From: Ignavibacteriales bacterium
GTDB taxonomy: Bacteria; Bacteroidota; Ignavibacteria; Ignavibacteriales; Ignavibacteriaceae
DNA: 64,000 bases
Assembly: GCA_016707285.1 (NCBI GenBank)
Contig: JADJIA010000011.1
Span: forward strand, 8,102 to 72,101
Reading direction: 5' to 3'
The stretch's first letter is position 1, and each line of letters opens with the position of its first letter. The notes under the pieces were generated by a model. It searched no databases. It saw only the letters and a program-made list of their open reading frames with translations, and had not been told where the DNA came from. This document shows positions 56,774 through 64,000 of this stretch, in pieces. The translations under genes were made by a program, and so were the position numbers.

Positions 56774-58939
56774 GTGACTTACGAAAAGTTTAAATCGAGC
56801 CGTTATATAAAACTGATCCTTTGGTTTGGTACTGCGTTGCTTATTGCCCTGCTGTTTCCCAAGGCGGAAGTGGTGGATATCGAAGCTGAAGCAGGGAATA
56901 TCTGGCTTAAAGAAGACCTTATTGCTGATCGAAGTTTCCCTATCCTAAAAAATGACAAGGTTTACGCAGCAGAAGTTGACAGTGCAATTAAAGCCGTAAA
57001 ACAGGTTTTTATTGTCACTGAATCCGACAGTTTAATAAAAGACACAATAAGAAGTTTACAAAGAGCGCTCGACAGGGCATTTATGGATCATTCCCGACTC
57101 GAAAGTGATCGGGGACTCGCAATTTTTACTCCCTCCACCAAAGCATATTTAATCAGCTTTTATGATTCAACTTCGAGTAAAACATCTGAGATTTACAAAA
57201 ATCTTGATAACATAGAAACGATACTGATCCGGGTCAGTCAATCGGGCACTCTCAGTCTGAATTATGATCAAATTCCCAAAGACACTATTGCAATAAGAAG
57301 GGGTAATTTCCAGGAGAATAAAAGTAAATATGATTATGCTGAATTAAACATCGCCAAAAAGAGAATTGCGGTTGACCTCGCAAATTATTATACAGATTCT
57401 CTCGAATATCAAGCACTTACCGAGGTGGCAACCAAACTTTTTGTCGCAAAACTTTCATACAGCAGTGAACTGACTGCAGAGGAGACAGACATTGCTCGAA
57501 ACAAGGTAAGCAAAAACTCCGGCATCGTGGTAAATAATGAAAGGATAATCAGCAAACATGAGAGAATAACTCCTGAAATTAAGATGAAGCTCGATTCCTT
57601 CAAATCCGCAAGAGTTCAAGACCTTAATCTCTTTGACAAATCGAGACAGTATTTTGGGAAGTTTCTTCATATCGCAGTTTTACTCGGTTTGTTGGGTGCC
57701 TTTTTATTCAATTTTAGAAAAACCATTTTTGAAGACAATATAAAACTTGCGATATTTTCGGTACTTTTCCTTTCCATTTCCTATTTGACATATCTCACAA
57801 ATGCCTTTAACATTGGCGGTTCGTGGCATTTACTGATACTTATTCCTACTGTTTCTCTTCTTTTGACAATCATGTTTGATTCCAGAGTTGGTATTTATTC
57901 CACTCTTATCATTTCGCTGATAAGTGCAGGACTTGGTGGAAATGATTATTCAATAGTTGTTTTGCATGTTGTTGCGGGAACGCTGGGAGTTTATTCTGTC
58001 AGGGATATAAAAAACAGACAGCAGATTTATCGCGGAATGATTTATATCTTTCTTGGGTATTCTTTGGTTAATCTGTTTTTGTCTTTTGAGAGTCTGAGTG
58101 AATGGTCAAGACTTCTCGAAAGCGTTTTATATTCCGGAATTAATTCACTATTGAGCCCTATTCTTACTTATGGTTTGCTGATCTTTTTTGAAAAGACTTT
58201 TAAGATTACAACAGATCTTACACTTGTTGAACTTTCCAACACTGACCATCCTTTGTTAAAAGAGATGTACCACGCCTCTCCGGGAACCTTTTACCATTCA
58301 CAATCGGTAGCAAGGTTAGCGGAAGCGGCAGCTGAAAAAATCGGGGCTGATACACTTTTAGTTAGAGTTGGTGCCCTCTATCATGATATCGGGAAATCGA
58401 TTTCTCCTTACTATTTTATTGAAAATCAAGGACCCGCACAAAATCTTCATAATGAGTTAACCCCGGATATCAGCGTTAAAGTAATAAAAGATCATGTTAT
58501 CATGGGAATCGAACTTGGGAAACGCCATCACCTTCCACAGGAGATCATCGAATTTATTCCGACTCATCATGGCACGGGTTTAATTAAAGTTTTTTATGAT
58601 AAAGCTGTCCAGTTGTACGGTAAAGAGAATGTGAACAAAGACGATTACAGATATGCGGGTCCCAAACCACACACTCGTGAGCAGGCAATTTTAATGATGG
58701 CTGATAAGTGTGAATCTGCATCAAGAAGTCTTACAACTCCAGAACCGCAAAATCTTGAAAATCTGATTAATAATCTGATAAATCAGACACTTCACGAGAA
58801 AGAACTTGATGAAGCTCCGATTACATTATCTGAAGTGGAAGAGATTAAAAAAGTCTTTTTTAATTCATTAATGACTTCCAAGCACAGCAGGATAAGATAT
58901 CCTGAGCAGGAAAAACTTGAAAAAAACTCAAAAGACTGA
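56774..58939 (+). CDS. 7TM-HD phosphohydrolase (PgpH-like cyclic-di-AMP phosphodiesterase)
   Basis: The product is about 721 residues from a GTG. An N-terminal membrane segment (LILWFGTALLIALLFP) and an outer 7TMR-HDED domain (about 30-290) are followed by seven membrane segments (about 295-480) and a cytoplasmic HD domain with FYHSQSVARLAEAAAEKIG, YHDIGK (about 535) and FIPTHHGTGLI. In Firmicutes and others this arrangement hydrolyses cyclic di-AMP; the same is assumed here. No diadenylate cyclase is in the window. Confidence 0.9.
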   Translation: MTYEKFKSSRYIKLILWFGTALLIALLFPKAEVVDIEAEAGNIWLKEDLIADRSFPILKNDKVYAAEVDSAIKAVKQVFIVTESDSLIKDTIRSLQRALDRAFMDHSRLESDRGLAIFTPSTKAYLISFYDSTSSKTSEIYKNLDNIETILIRVSQSGTLSLNYDQIPKDTIAIRRGNFQENKSKYDYAELNIAKKRIAVDLANYYTDSLEYQALTEVATKLFVAKLSYSSELTAEETDIARNKVSKNSGIVVNNERIISKHERITPEIKMKLDSFKSARVQDLNLFDKSRQYFGKFLHIAVLLGLLGAFLFNFRKTIFEDNIKLAIFSVLFLSISYLTYLTNAFNIGGSWHLLILIPTVSLLLTIMFDSRVGIYSTLIISLISAGLGGNDYSIVVLHVVAGTLGVYSVRDIKNRQQIYRGMIYIFLGYSLVNLFLSFESLSEWSRLLESVLYSGINSLLSPILTYGLLIFFEKTFKITTDLTLVELSNTDHPLLKEMYHASPGTFYHSQSVARLAEAAAEKIGADTLLVRVGALYHDIGKSISPYYFIENQGPAQNLHNELTPDISVKVIKDHVIMGIELGKRHHLPQEIIEFIPTHHGTGLIKVFYDKAVQLYGKENVNKDDYRYAGPKPHTREQAILMMADKCESASRSLTTPEPQNLENLINNLINQTLHEKELDEAPITLSEVEEIKKVFFNSLMTSKHSRIRYPEQEKLEKNSKD

Positions 58940-59834
58940 TCAAATTGAGCAGTTTCTTGGTGATTATCTTAATGAGTTACGCTATGAACGCAATCTTGCA
59001 GAGAACTCACTCGAGTCATACAGCAGGGATATAAAGTCTTTCCTCAGTTTCCTTTCAAATTCATCAATAACTGATTTAAGTGAGGTTACCGTTGAAAACG
59101 GAAGAGAGTTTTTTTTACAGCTTTCACAATCCGGGTTAAACGAAAGATCTCTGGCCCGTTTTCATTCCTCCATAAAAGGATTCTTTTCATTTCTTGTTGT
59201 CTCTGAATACATTACAAAAAATCCCATCGCAAGAATAAAACCCCCAAAATTAAAAAAGAAACTGCCGGAGGTGCTCTCTCCGGCTGAGATCGATTCCCTG
59301 ATCGCCAAAACTGACGATGATACTCCTGCGGGACTTAGAGACCGCGCCATTATTGAGGTGTTATACGCATGCGGAATAAGGGTATCTGAGCTCGCCGGGA
59401 TGAAAAAAAATGATATCTTTTATGATGATGAGATGATTCGGGTTTTGGGGAAGGGGAGTAAAGAACGGCTTGTCCCAATCGGCTCTTCTGCTATAAATGC
59501 TCTTAAAAACTACCTTACATTTGGCAGACCAATTATCGCAAAACCCGGAAGTGGAAATACTCTCTTTATTAATGCGAAAAGGGGTGGGGGGTTGACTCGC
59601 GTTGGAATCTGGAAGATTATAAAACAGTATGCAGAACTCGCCGGACTTTCAAAACGAGTTTATCCCCATATCTTCCGTCACTCGTTTGCCACTCATCTAA
59701 TCGAGGGTGGTGCCAATATCCGTGCTGTTCAGGAAATGCTTGGGCATACAGATATATCAGTTACCCAGATTTACACGCACATCGACATCACTTATATTCG
59801 TGAAGTTGTGCATCAATACCACCCTCGAGGATAG
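58917..59834 (+). CDS. xerD: Tyrosine recombinase, XerC/XerD family
   Basis: A 305-residue recombinase resolving chromosome dimers at dif. The N-terminal SAM-like core-binding domain covers about 8-105. Catalytic residues: Arg155 in ACGIRVSELAGM, Lys179 in GKGSKERLVP, His251 and Arg254 in HIFRHSFATHL, His277 in MLGHTDIS and Tyr286 in IYTHIDI. The start is probably the TTG at 58917, overlapping the previous gene by 23 bases. Length and intact residues suggest a housekeeping enzyme rather than an element integrase; XerC versus XerD is not certain. Confidence 0.88.
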   Translation: MKKTQKTDQIEQFLGDYLNELRYERNLAENSLESYSRDIKSFLSFLSNSSITDLSEVTVENGREFFLQLSQSGLNERSLARFHSSIKGFFSFLVVSEYITKNPIARIKPPKLKKKLPEVLSPAEIDSLIAKTDDDTPAGLRDRAIIEVLYACGIRVSELAGMKKNDIFYDDEMIRVLGKGSKERLVPIGSSAINALKNYLTFGRPIIAKPGSGNTLFINAKRGGGLTRVGIWKIIKQYAELAGLSKRVYPHIFRHSFATHLIEGGANIRAVQEMLGHTDISVTQIYTHIDITYIREVVHQYHPRG

Positions 59835-59950
59835 TTTCACACCTTGAATATCTTCAAGGAATTATTAACTTTAAACTTGAAATTACCGTGTTTTGTCTCG
59901 TGGATGATAAATCGATTTAATAAATAATCCAAACACAATCTGAACTCCGA

Positions 59951-60922
59951 ATGAAAAAAATTCTCTTAATACCGGTGCTGATTCTCTTTGCTCTTATTCT
60001 CCACTCGTGCGGAAACGGGGACGAAGGTAACTCAGGACTGATTGGTGAAGATGCTTTCCCAATCGTTGGTGACGAAGGTTCAGGTAAAAAAGTTTTTGTC
60101 CATAATTTAAGTGATGGAAAGACCGAAGTTTTTGATGCGCTTAAAAATCTGACTCCTTTTTTAATTACGGGAACAGGAGAGCGGGGAAACTATTTTTTTG
60201 TCACAGGCAATGAGTATAACAAAACTGAAGGTTACATCGATTCGATCGTGGTTTACATTCATAATTATCAAGGCACAAGGGTTGTTCTTGGGTCTCCCAA
60301 GGTCTCGAAAATTTTCTCAAATATTCTCGACGGTAACACAATGAATCTGGTGCTTTACCATCTTGAACTTGTAAATCAGAGGATATACAGAGATAATTAT
60401 ATTATCGACAGCACGGGTAGAATCGTAAGCAAAGGGAAAGAAAAATTTGATTTGCTTCAAGGACAAATCCCTGATGTTCCGGCAATTAAGGTGAACAACA
60501 CCTCCCCTGATGGTCTAAAAACCATCACAATCGAGCAGGGTGAACAAAACAAAATTCTCCTGATGGATAACAAGACGACACAGGTGAAACAGATTTTGTC
60601 AACAACTCAGAAAATCGACAGGGTTTACTGGACACCCGATAAGGAATCGATAATTCTCCTTACTTCCAATCTTGATGTTCAAAAAACTGATAACGACACT
60701 TCGTCAACTCTTCTCGTCTATTCTTTAAAAAAGATGGATTATACAGCGAAGTTTTCCGGAAGAGGTTACAGAAATTTTTCAGTTAAAAAAGATAAACTTG
60801 TGTTCGACGACCTCGAAAATGAAAAAAGGTATGTTAGAATTTATGATCTGAAAAGCATGCGCGAACTCAGGCAAATTCGGATGAAAAACGGATGCAGTAT
60901 CAGATTTTTACCATTTTATTGA
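59951..60922 (+). CDS. Lipoprotein with propeller-like repeats, unknown function
   Basis: The product is 323 residues. The lipobox is ALILHSCG (Cys at 20). The rest is WD40/TolB-like, with repeated strands such as SPDGLKTITIEQGEQNKILL, VYWTPDKESIILLTSN and YSLKKMDYTAKFSGR. It lies 7 bases before the ABC exporter gene and is probably expressed with it. The function is unknown. Confidence 0.7.
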   Translation: MKKILLIPVLILFALILHSCGNGDEGNSGLIGEDAFPIVGDEGSGKKVFVHNLSDGKTEVFDALKNLTPFLITGTGERGNYFFVTGNEYNKTEGYIDSIVVYIHNYQGTRVVLGSPKVSKIFSNILDGNTMNLVLYHLELVNQRIYRDNYIIDSTGRIVSKGKEKFDLLQGQIPDVPAIKVNNTSPDGLKTITIEQGEQNKILLMDNKTTQVKQILSTTQKIDRVYWTPDKESIILLTSNLDVQKTDNDTSSTLLVYSLKKMDYTAKFSGRGYRNFSVKKDKLVFDDLENEKRYVRIYDLKSMRELRQIRMKNGCSIRFLPFY

Positions 60923-60929
60923 CTCAACA

Positions 60930-62792
60930 TTGAATACATATTACAGATTATTACGCTATTCGTCAAAATATTGGAAGTATCTTTCCCTTTCAATTGTTTG
61001 TACAATTATATTTGCTTTGTTGAATGGTGCATCGGTTTACCTCTCAATTCCTCTGCTCGATACTTTGTTTAATTCGGGGGCAGCTACCACATCAGCCGCC
61101 GGAGCGGGAACAGTAAACGAGGTTTCAACTTCAATCTTACCCGATTTTATCCTCGATATTAAAGAGGGTTTCTCAAATTCCTTTAATGATTTTATTTTTG
61201 CCGGAGGCAAAACAGAAGCTCTATTCAGAATTTGTATCATAATTTTCGCAGCATTTATCCTTAAAAACATCGCGGGTTATTTCCAGGCATATTTTCTCAA
61301 CTATGTTGAGCAGGGGATAGTAAGAGATTTAAGAGATGCAGCATATGAGCAATTGCACAAACTTCCCATAAGTTATTTTAAAAGTGAGCGGGTCGGAAAT
61401 TTGATTTCGATCATCGTTAATGATGTAACTGCTGTGCAGAACAGTGTCTCTGCAACTTTTTTAAACTTGATCAGGGAACCCCTGTCAATTATTGTTTTTC
61501 TTGGCATTGCAATCAGTATAAGCTGGGAGCTGACTCTCATTTCCCTCGTCACCCTTCCGTTTAGTGCAGGGATTATCTCCTGGATCGGAATTAAACTCAG
61601 GAAATACAGTCAAAGGATTCAGGAAAAAATTGCTGATATCACCAGCGTGATTCAGGAAACAATTTCAGGGGTTAAGATAGTAAAAGCATTTGGAACCGAG
61701 AATTATGAGAACAACAAATTCAAAAAGGAGACAGGGGGCTACTTTAGAATGGTTCTCAAAATCACAAGAGTGAGAAACCTTTCTTCACCTATAACAGAAA
61801 TTCTTAGTGTGGGTGTTGGAGTTGTTATCATCTATTACGGTGGTACCATGGTTCTTAATAATAATGAAATTAAGGCGAGTGAGTTTCTGGGCTTTTTATT
61901 CGCGATTTTTCAGTTGTTACCACCAATCAAGGAACTGAGTGGAGTAAACAATCGAATTCAGGAATCTTCAGCTGCAGGTGACAGAATATTTGAAATAATC
62001 GATACTCAGCCCGATATTGTGAATAAAGAAAATGCCATTCCTGTAACTGAATTTAAATCTGAAGTGGTATTTGAGAAGGTTGGATTTGCCTACCCCGACG
62101 AACCCGGTGAAAAAGTATTGGAAAATATTAATTTTTCCGTCAACAAAGGGGAAGTGGTAGCGCTTGTAGGTCCCAGCGGTGGTGGAAAATCAACACTTGT
62201 TGATCTATTACCCCGTTTTTATGATGTAACTTCGGGTGCCATAAAGTTTGACGGAACAGATATCCGCGATCTGAAAATTGAAGACCTGAGGAAATTTATT
62301 GGAATTGTTACTCAGGAGACAATTCTCTTTAATGACTCCATTAAAAATAATATCTGTTATGGAAGCACCAACTTCAGCGAGGAAAAAATAGTTGAAGCTG
62401 CTAAAATTGCCAATGCCCACAATTTTATTGTTGAGATGCCTAACGGATATGATACAGAGATCGGAGAGAGGGGAGTTAAACTCTCGGGCGGTCAGAGGCA
62501 GCGGCTTGCAATTGCCCGTGCACTTCTGAAAAATCCTGAAATAATGATATTCGATGAGGCAACAAGTGCCCTGGATAACGAATCCGAAAAACTTGTACAG
62601 GAAGCTCTCGACAGATTAATGAAAAGCAGAACTGTGGTTGTGATTGCGCACAGACTTTCAACCATTAAAAATGCCGATAAAATTTTAGTGCTTCAGGATG
62701 GAAATATAATCCAGTCAGGAAGTCACGACTCACTACTCGAACAAGGTGGTCTCTACAAAAAATTGTATGAGATGCAGTTTCGGGATAAATAA
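60930..62792 (+). CDS. ABC exporter, MsbA-like (fused membrane and ATPase domains)
   Basis: The product is about 620 residues from a TTG start. The membrane domain covers about 1-335 with the usual QAYFLNYVEQGIVRDLRDAAYEQL loop segment. The ATPase domain has Walker A GPSGGGKST (about 413), the signature LSGGQRQRLAIARALL (about 518), Walker B IMIFDEATSALD and the H-loop VIAHRLSTI. This half-transporter type flips lipid A core or other lipids; given the LPS genes nearby a lipid A flippase is a reasonable inference, but multidrug export fits too. Confidence 0.9.
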   Translation: MNTYYRLLRYSSKYWKYLSLSIVCTIIFALLNGASVYLSIPLLDTLFNSGAATTSAAGAGTVNEVSTSILPDFILDIKEGFSNSFNDFIFAGGKTEALFRICIIIFAAFILKNIAGYFQAYFLNYVEQGIVRDLRDAAYEQLHKLPISYFKSERVGNLISIIVNDVTAVQNSVSATFLNLIREPLSIIVFLGIAISISWELTLISLVTLPFSAGIISWIGIKLRKYSQRIQEKIADITSVIQETISGVKIVKAFGTENYENNKFKKETGGYFRMVLKITRVRNLSSPITEILSVGVGVVIIYYGGTMVLNNNEIKASEFLGFLFAIFQLLPPIKELSGVNNRIQESSAAGDRIFEIIDTQPDIVNKENAIPVTEFKSEVVFEKVGFAYPDEPGEKVLENINFSVNKGEVVALVGPSGGGKSTLVDLLPRFYDVTSGAIKFDGTDIRDLKIEDLRKFIGIVTQETILFNDSIKNNICYGSTNFSEEKIVEAAKIANAHNFIVEMPNGYDTEIGERGVKLSGGQRQRLAIARALLKNPEIMIFDEATSALDNESEKLVQEALDRLMKSRTVVVIAHRLSTIKNADKILVLQDGNIIQSGSHDSLLEQGGLYKKLYEMQFRDK

Positions 62793-62823
62793 ATTTTCAA
62801 TCATCAAACAAAAGGTAAAAAAC

Positions 62824-63279
62824 ATGAAAAAAATCTATTCATTACTTGGAATCATCGCACTTGTAACCCTGTTTTCAGGTTGTGCATCTTCAGGGACCGA
62901 TCAAATGGATGTTCAAGCAGGTGCACGAGCAAAAGTTAACGAGTTCCTTACAATCATGTCTTCAGAATCAAGACCTGCCACGATGATGGATTTTATATCA
63001 CCATCATACATCAAAGCAGCAGGCTTAAATCCGAGTGAATACACCGTCAACACCTACTATCCAAAATCATTTGTGATCGAACAGGTTTTCCCTTCACCCG
63101 ATCTTACAAATTCAGTTAATGTGGTGGCAACCATCTATGGTGAAAACAAAAGCTGGGCACACAGATTAACATTTGTTGTCCTCAACGAAGGTGACAAACT
63201 TGCCCTTTTCCCCGGCAAACATGCCACCGATACCAAATATGTTGATCCCTGGTATAAAATCGAAGAATATGTGAAATAA
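62824..63279 (+). CDS. Small lipoprotein of unknown function
   Basis: The product is 151 residues from the ATG at 62824; the frame extends to 62746 inside the exporter gene, which I reject. A lipoprotein signal (LLGIIALVTLFSGC, Cys at 20) is followed by a soluble domain (ASSGTDQMDVQAGARAKVNE) of mixed alpha/beta character. No family recognised. Confidence 0.8.
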   Translation: MKKIYSLLGIIALVTLFSGCASSGTDQMDVQAGARAKVNEFLTIMSSESRPATMMDFISPSYIKAAGLNPSEYTVNTYYPKSFVIEQVFPSPDLTNSVNVVATIYGENKSWAHRLTFVVLNEGDKLALFPGKHATDTKYVDPWYKIEEYVK

Positions 63280-63281
63280 TG

Positions 63282-63312
63282 CAGTAATCCAATAATTCAG
63301 TAATCCAATAAT
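63282..63312. repeat. Tandem direct repeat after lipoprotein gene
   Basis: The 15-base word CAGTAATCCAATAAT occurs twice (63282-63296 and 63298-63312) separated by one base. Confidence 0.85.
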
Positions 63313-63334
63313 ATATGTTGGAAAGACTATTATT

Positions 63335-63511
63335 GAGAATTTTGGCGTTAGTGTGAGGAGAGGTAATCGTCTCGATTGCCCTATGCAACATGAATTGGCA
63401 TTAGAGTTGAATATTAATCGGGCATGAATTTAACTTCGTGCCCATTTTTGTTGTCTGAAAAAAATCCGCGGCCATCCGTGCTAAATCTGTGAAATCTGCG
63501 TAACCATCCTC
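63335..63511 (+). repeat. Composite dispersed intergenic repeat, copy B
   Basis: Module 1 is 63351-63380 and module 2 is 63474-63511; both match copy A at 24.1-24.2 kb in reverse orientation. Here the terminator lies between the two modules, and further ATCCGC/ATCTGCG words continue to about 63540. Confidence 0.7.
63420..63449 (+). terminator. Intrinsic terminator of the small lipoprotein gene
   Basis: The stem GGGCATGAA (63420-63428) pairs with TTCGTGCCC (63435-63443), one T-G pair, loop TTTAAC, followed by ATTTTT. Confidence 0.82.
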
Positions 63512-63624
63512 ATCGGCGAAAATCCGCTTAATCCGCACTCTATCCCCAAGAATCAAAAAAACAATTATGAACAATATTCATTTTTAATTATATTGGGATT
63601 GAATAACTTTTAATTTAATTTGTT

Positions 63625-64000
63625 GTGGATAATCCAGACCCAAACAAAACTCCGACATTCGACGAGATCGAAAATATAATCGATCAAGTTCGTGGATTGA
63701 TCAATCAAAACCTCTCTCGAGGATTGATCTTAAGCGAACTTGACCGTCTGCTTGTCTCACTCTTTAACTTCCCCAACCAACTTCTAACAGAATCCATCTT
63801 TCTTGAGTTTTTTCCACACTATTTAAAACTTCTTAGTTGGTACCATCCGTCAGGACAACTCCCCAAAAGAACCCGCCAACTCATAAAAAATACTCGCAGG
63901 ATATACAACTTAAGTTCCGGAGTATTCAGGAAAAATGATCTGAAGTTGGAAATCAAAAGAATTGAGGTTGAATTCACTGAAGTACTCCACATGCCTCAAA
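63625..64000 (+). CDS. Start of an unrecognised gene, cut by the window end
   Basis: An open frame runs without stop from the GTG at 63625 to the window end, giving at least 125 residues (begins VDNPDPNKTPTFDEIENIID). It is hydrophilic, helical and rich in Leu and Asn, with a basic stretch KRTRQLIKNTRRIYNL. No known domain was recognised, and the upstream terminator shows it is a separate transcript. Confidence 0.65.
   Translation, partial: MDNPDPNKTPTFDEIENIIDQVRGLINQNLSRGLILSELDRLLVSLFNFPNQLLTESIFLEFFPHYLKLLSWYHPSGQLPKRTRQLIKNTRRIYNLSSGVFRKNDLKLEIKRIEVEFTEVLHMPQ

Larger units (their letters stand above)
63280..63624. other. Gene-free region with repeats and a terminator
   Basis: It holds a tandem 16-bp repeat (63282-63312), copy B of the composite repeat (63335-63511) and an intrinsic terminator (63420-63449). 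No open frame looks coding. Confidence 0.75.

Noticed and set aside
58917..59834. Integrase of a mobile element
   Set aside because: Length, catalytic residues and placement in a housekeeping gene series fit XerC/XerD; no attachment site or cargo genes are adjacent.

Overview
The window reads as chromosomal DNA of a Gram-negative, AT-rich bacterium of the Fibrobacteres-Chlorobi-Bacteroidetes group, most likely an Ignavibacteria-type organism. The reasons are inference from gene content: three secreted proteins end in the type IX secretion (T9SS) sorting tail that begins with an NYPNPFN motif, LpxC is fused to FabZ, there is an RskA-like anti-sigma partner for an ECF sigma factor, and many starts lack a strong Shine-Dalgarno. 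No rRNA or tRNA gene, prophage, IS transposase or CRISPR array was seen.

Layout. 1-8.2 kb: a broken 5' end of recQ (minus strand), rdgB, a lipoprotein, an aldo/keto reductase followed directly by a proline-iminopeptidase remnant, and two tandem secreted beta-helix proteins with T9SS tails. 8.3-23 kb: valS with an internal lesion, a DOMON-like protein, an ECF sigma/anti-sigma pair, an arginase operon, a SpoIID/LytB protein, an esterase, acetyl-CoA synthetase and a large hybrid histidine kinase. 23.1-40.7 kb: rsmI, then a tightly packed series of ten co-directional genes (lpxC-fabZ, lpxA, a lipoate/octanoate transferase, panB, a secreted propeller, hldA, hldC, tamB, rnr and a metallopeptidase/propeller/Omp85-barrel protein) ending at a hairpin terminator. 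This looks like an outer-membrane biogenesis operon. 40.7-43.5 kb: a small DUF433/DUF5615 toxin-antitoxin pair, a 700-base gene-free region with two copies of a double-hairpin repeat, and a broken T9SS-exported protein. 43.6-64 kb: a MscS channel, type B L31, a GlmU-family enzyme, rsmB, a RodZ-like protein, ligA (frameshifted), a STAS protein, two sodium:solute symporters, a HAD phosphatase, a 7TM-HD phosphodiesterase, a XerC/D recombinase, a propeller lipoprotein, an MsbA-like ABC exporter, a small lipoprotein and the start of an unrecognised gene.

A striking feature is how many open frames are broken: recQ, rdgB, valS, ligA, mscS, two T9SS proteins and the iminopeptidase remnant. Several of these genes are essential in most bacteria and the lesions are mostly single-base changes, several in short homopolymers, so much of this is probably sequence error in the assembly. 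The iminopeptidase remnant and the multiply broken T9SS genes could be real decay.

The best candidates for new biology are the 16-kb envelope operon, in particular its terminal protease-propeller-barrel gene placed two genes after tamB, and two families of dispersed intergenic repeats.
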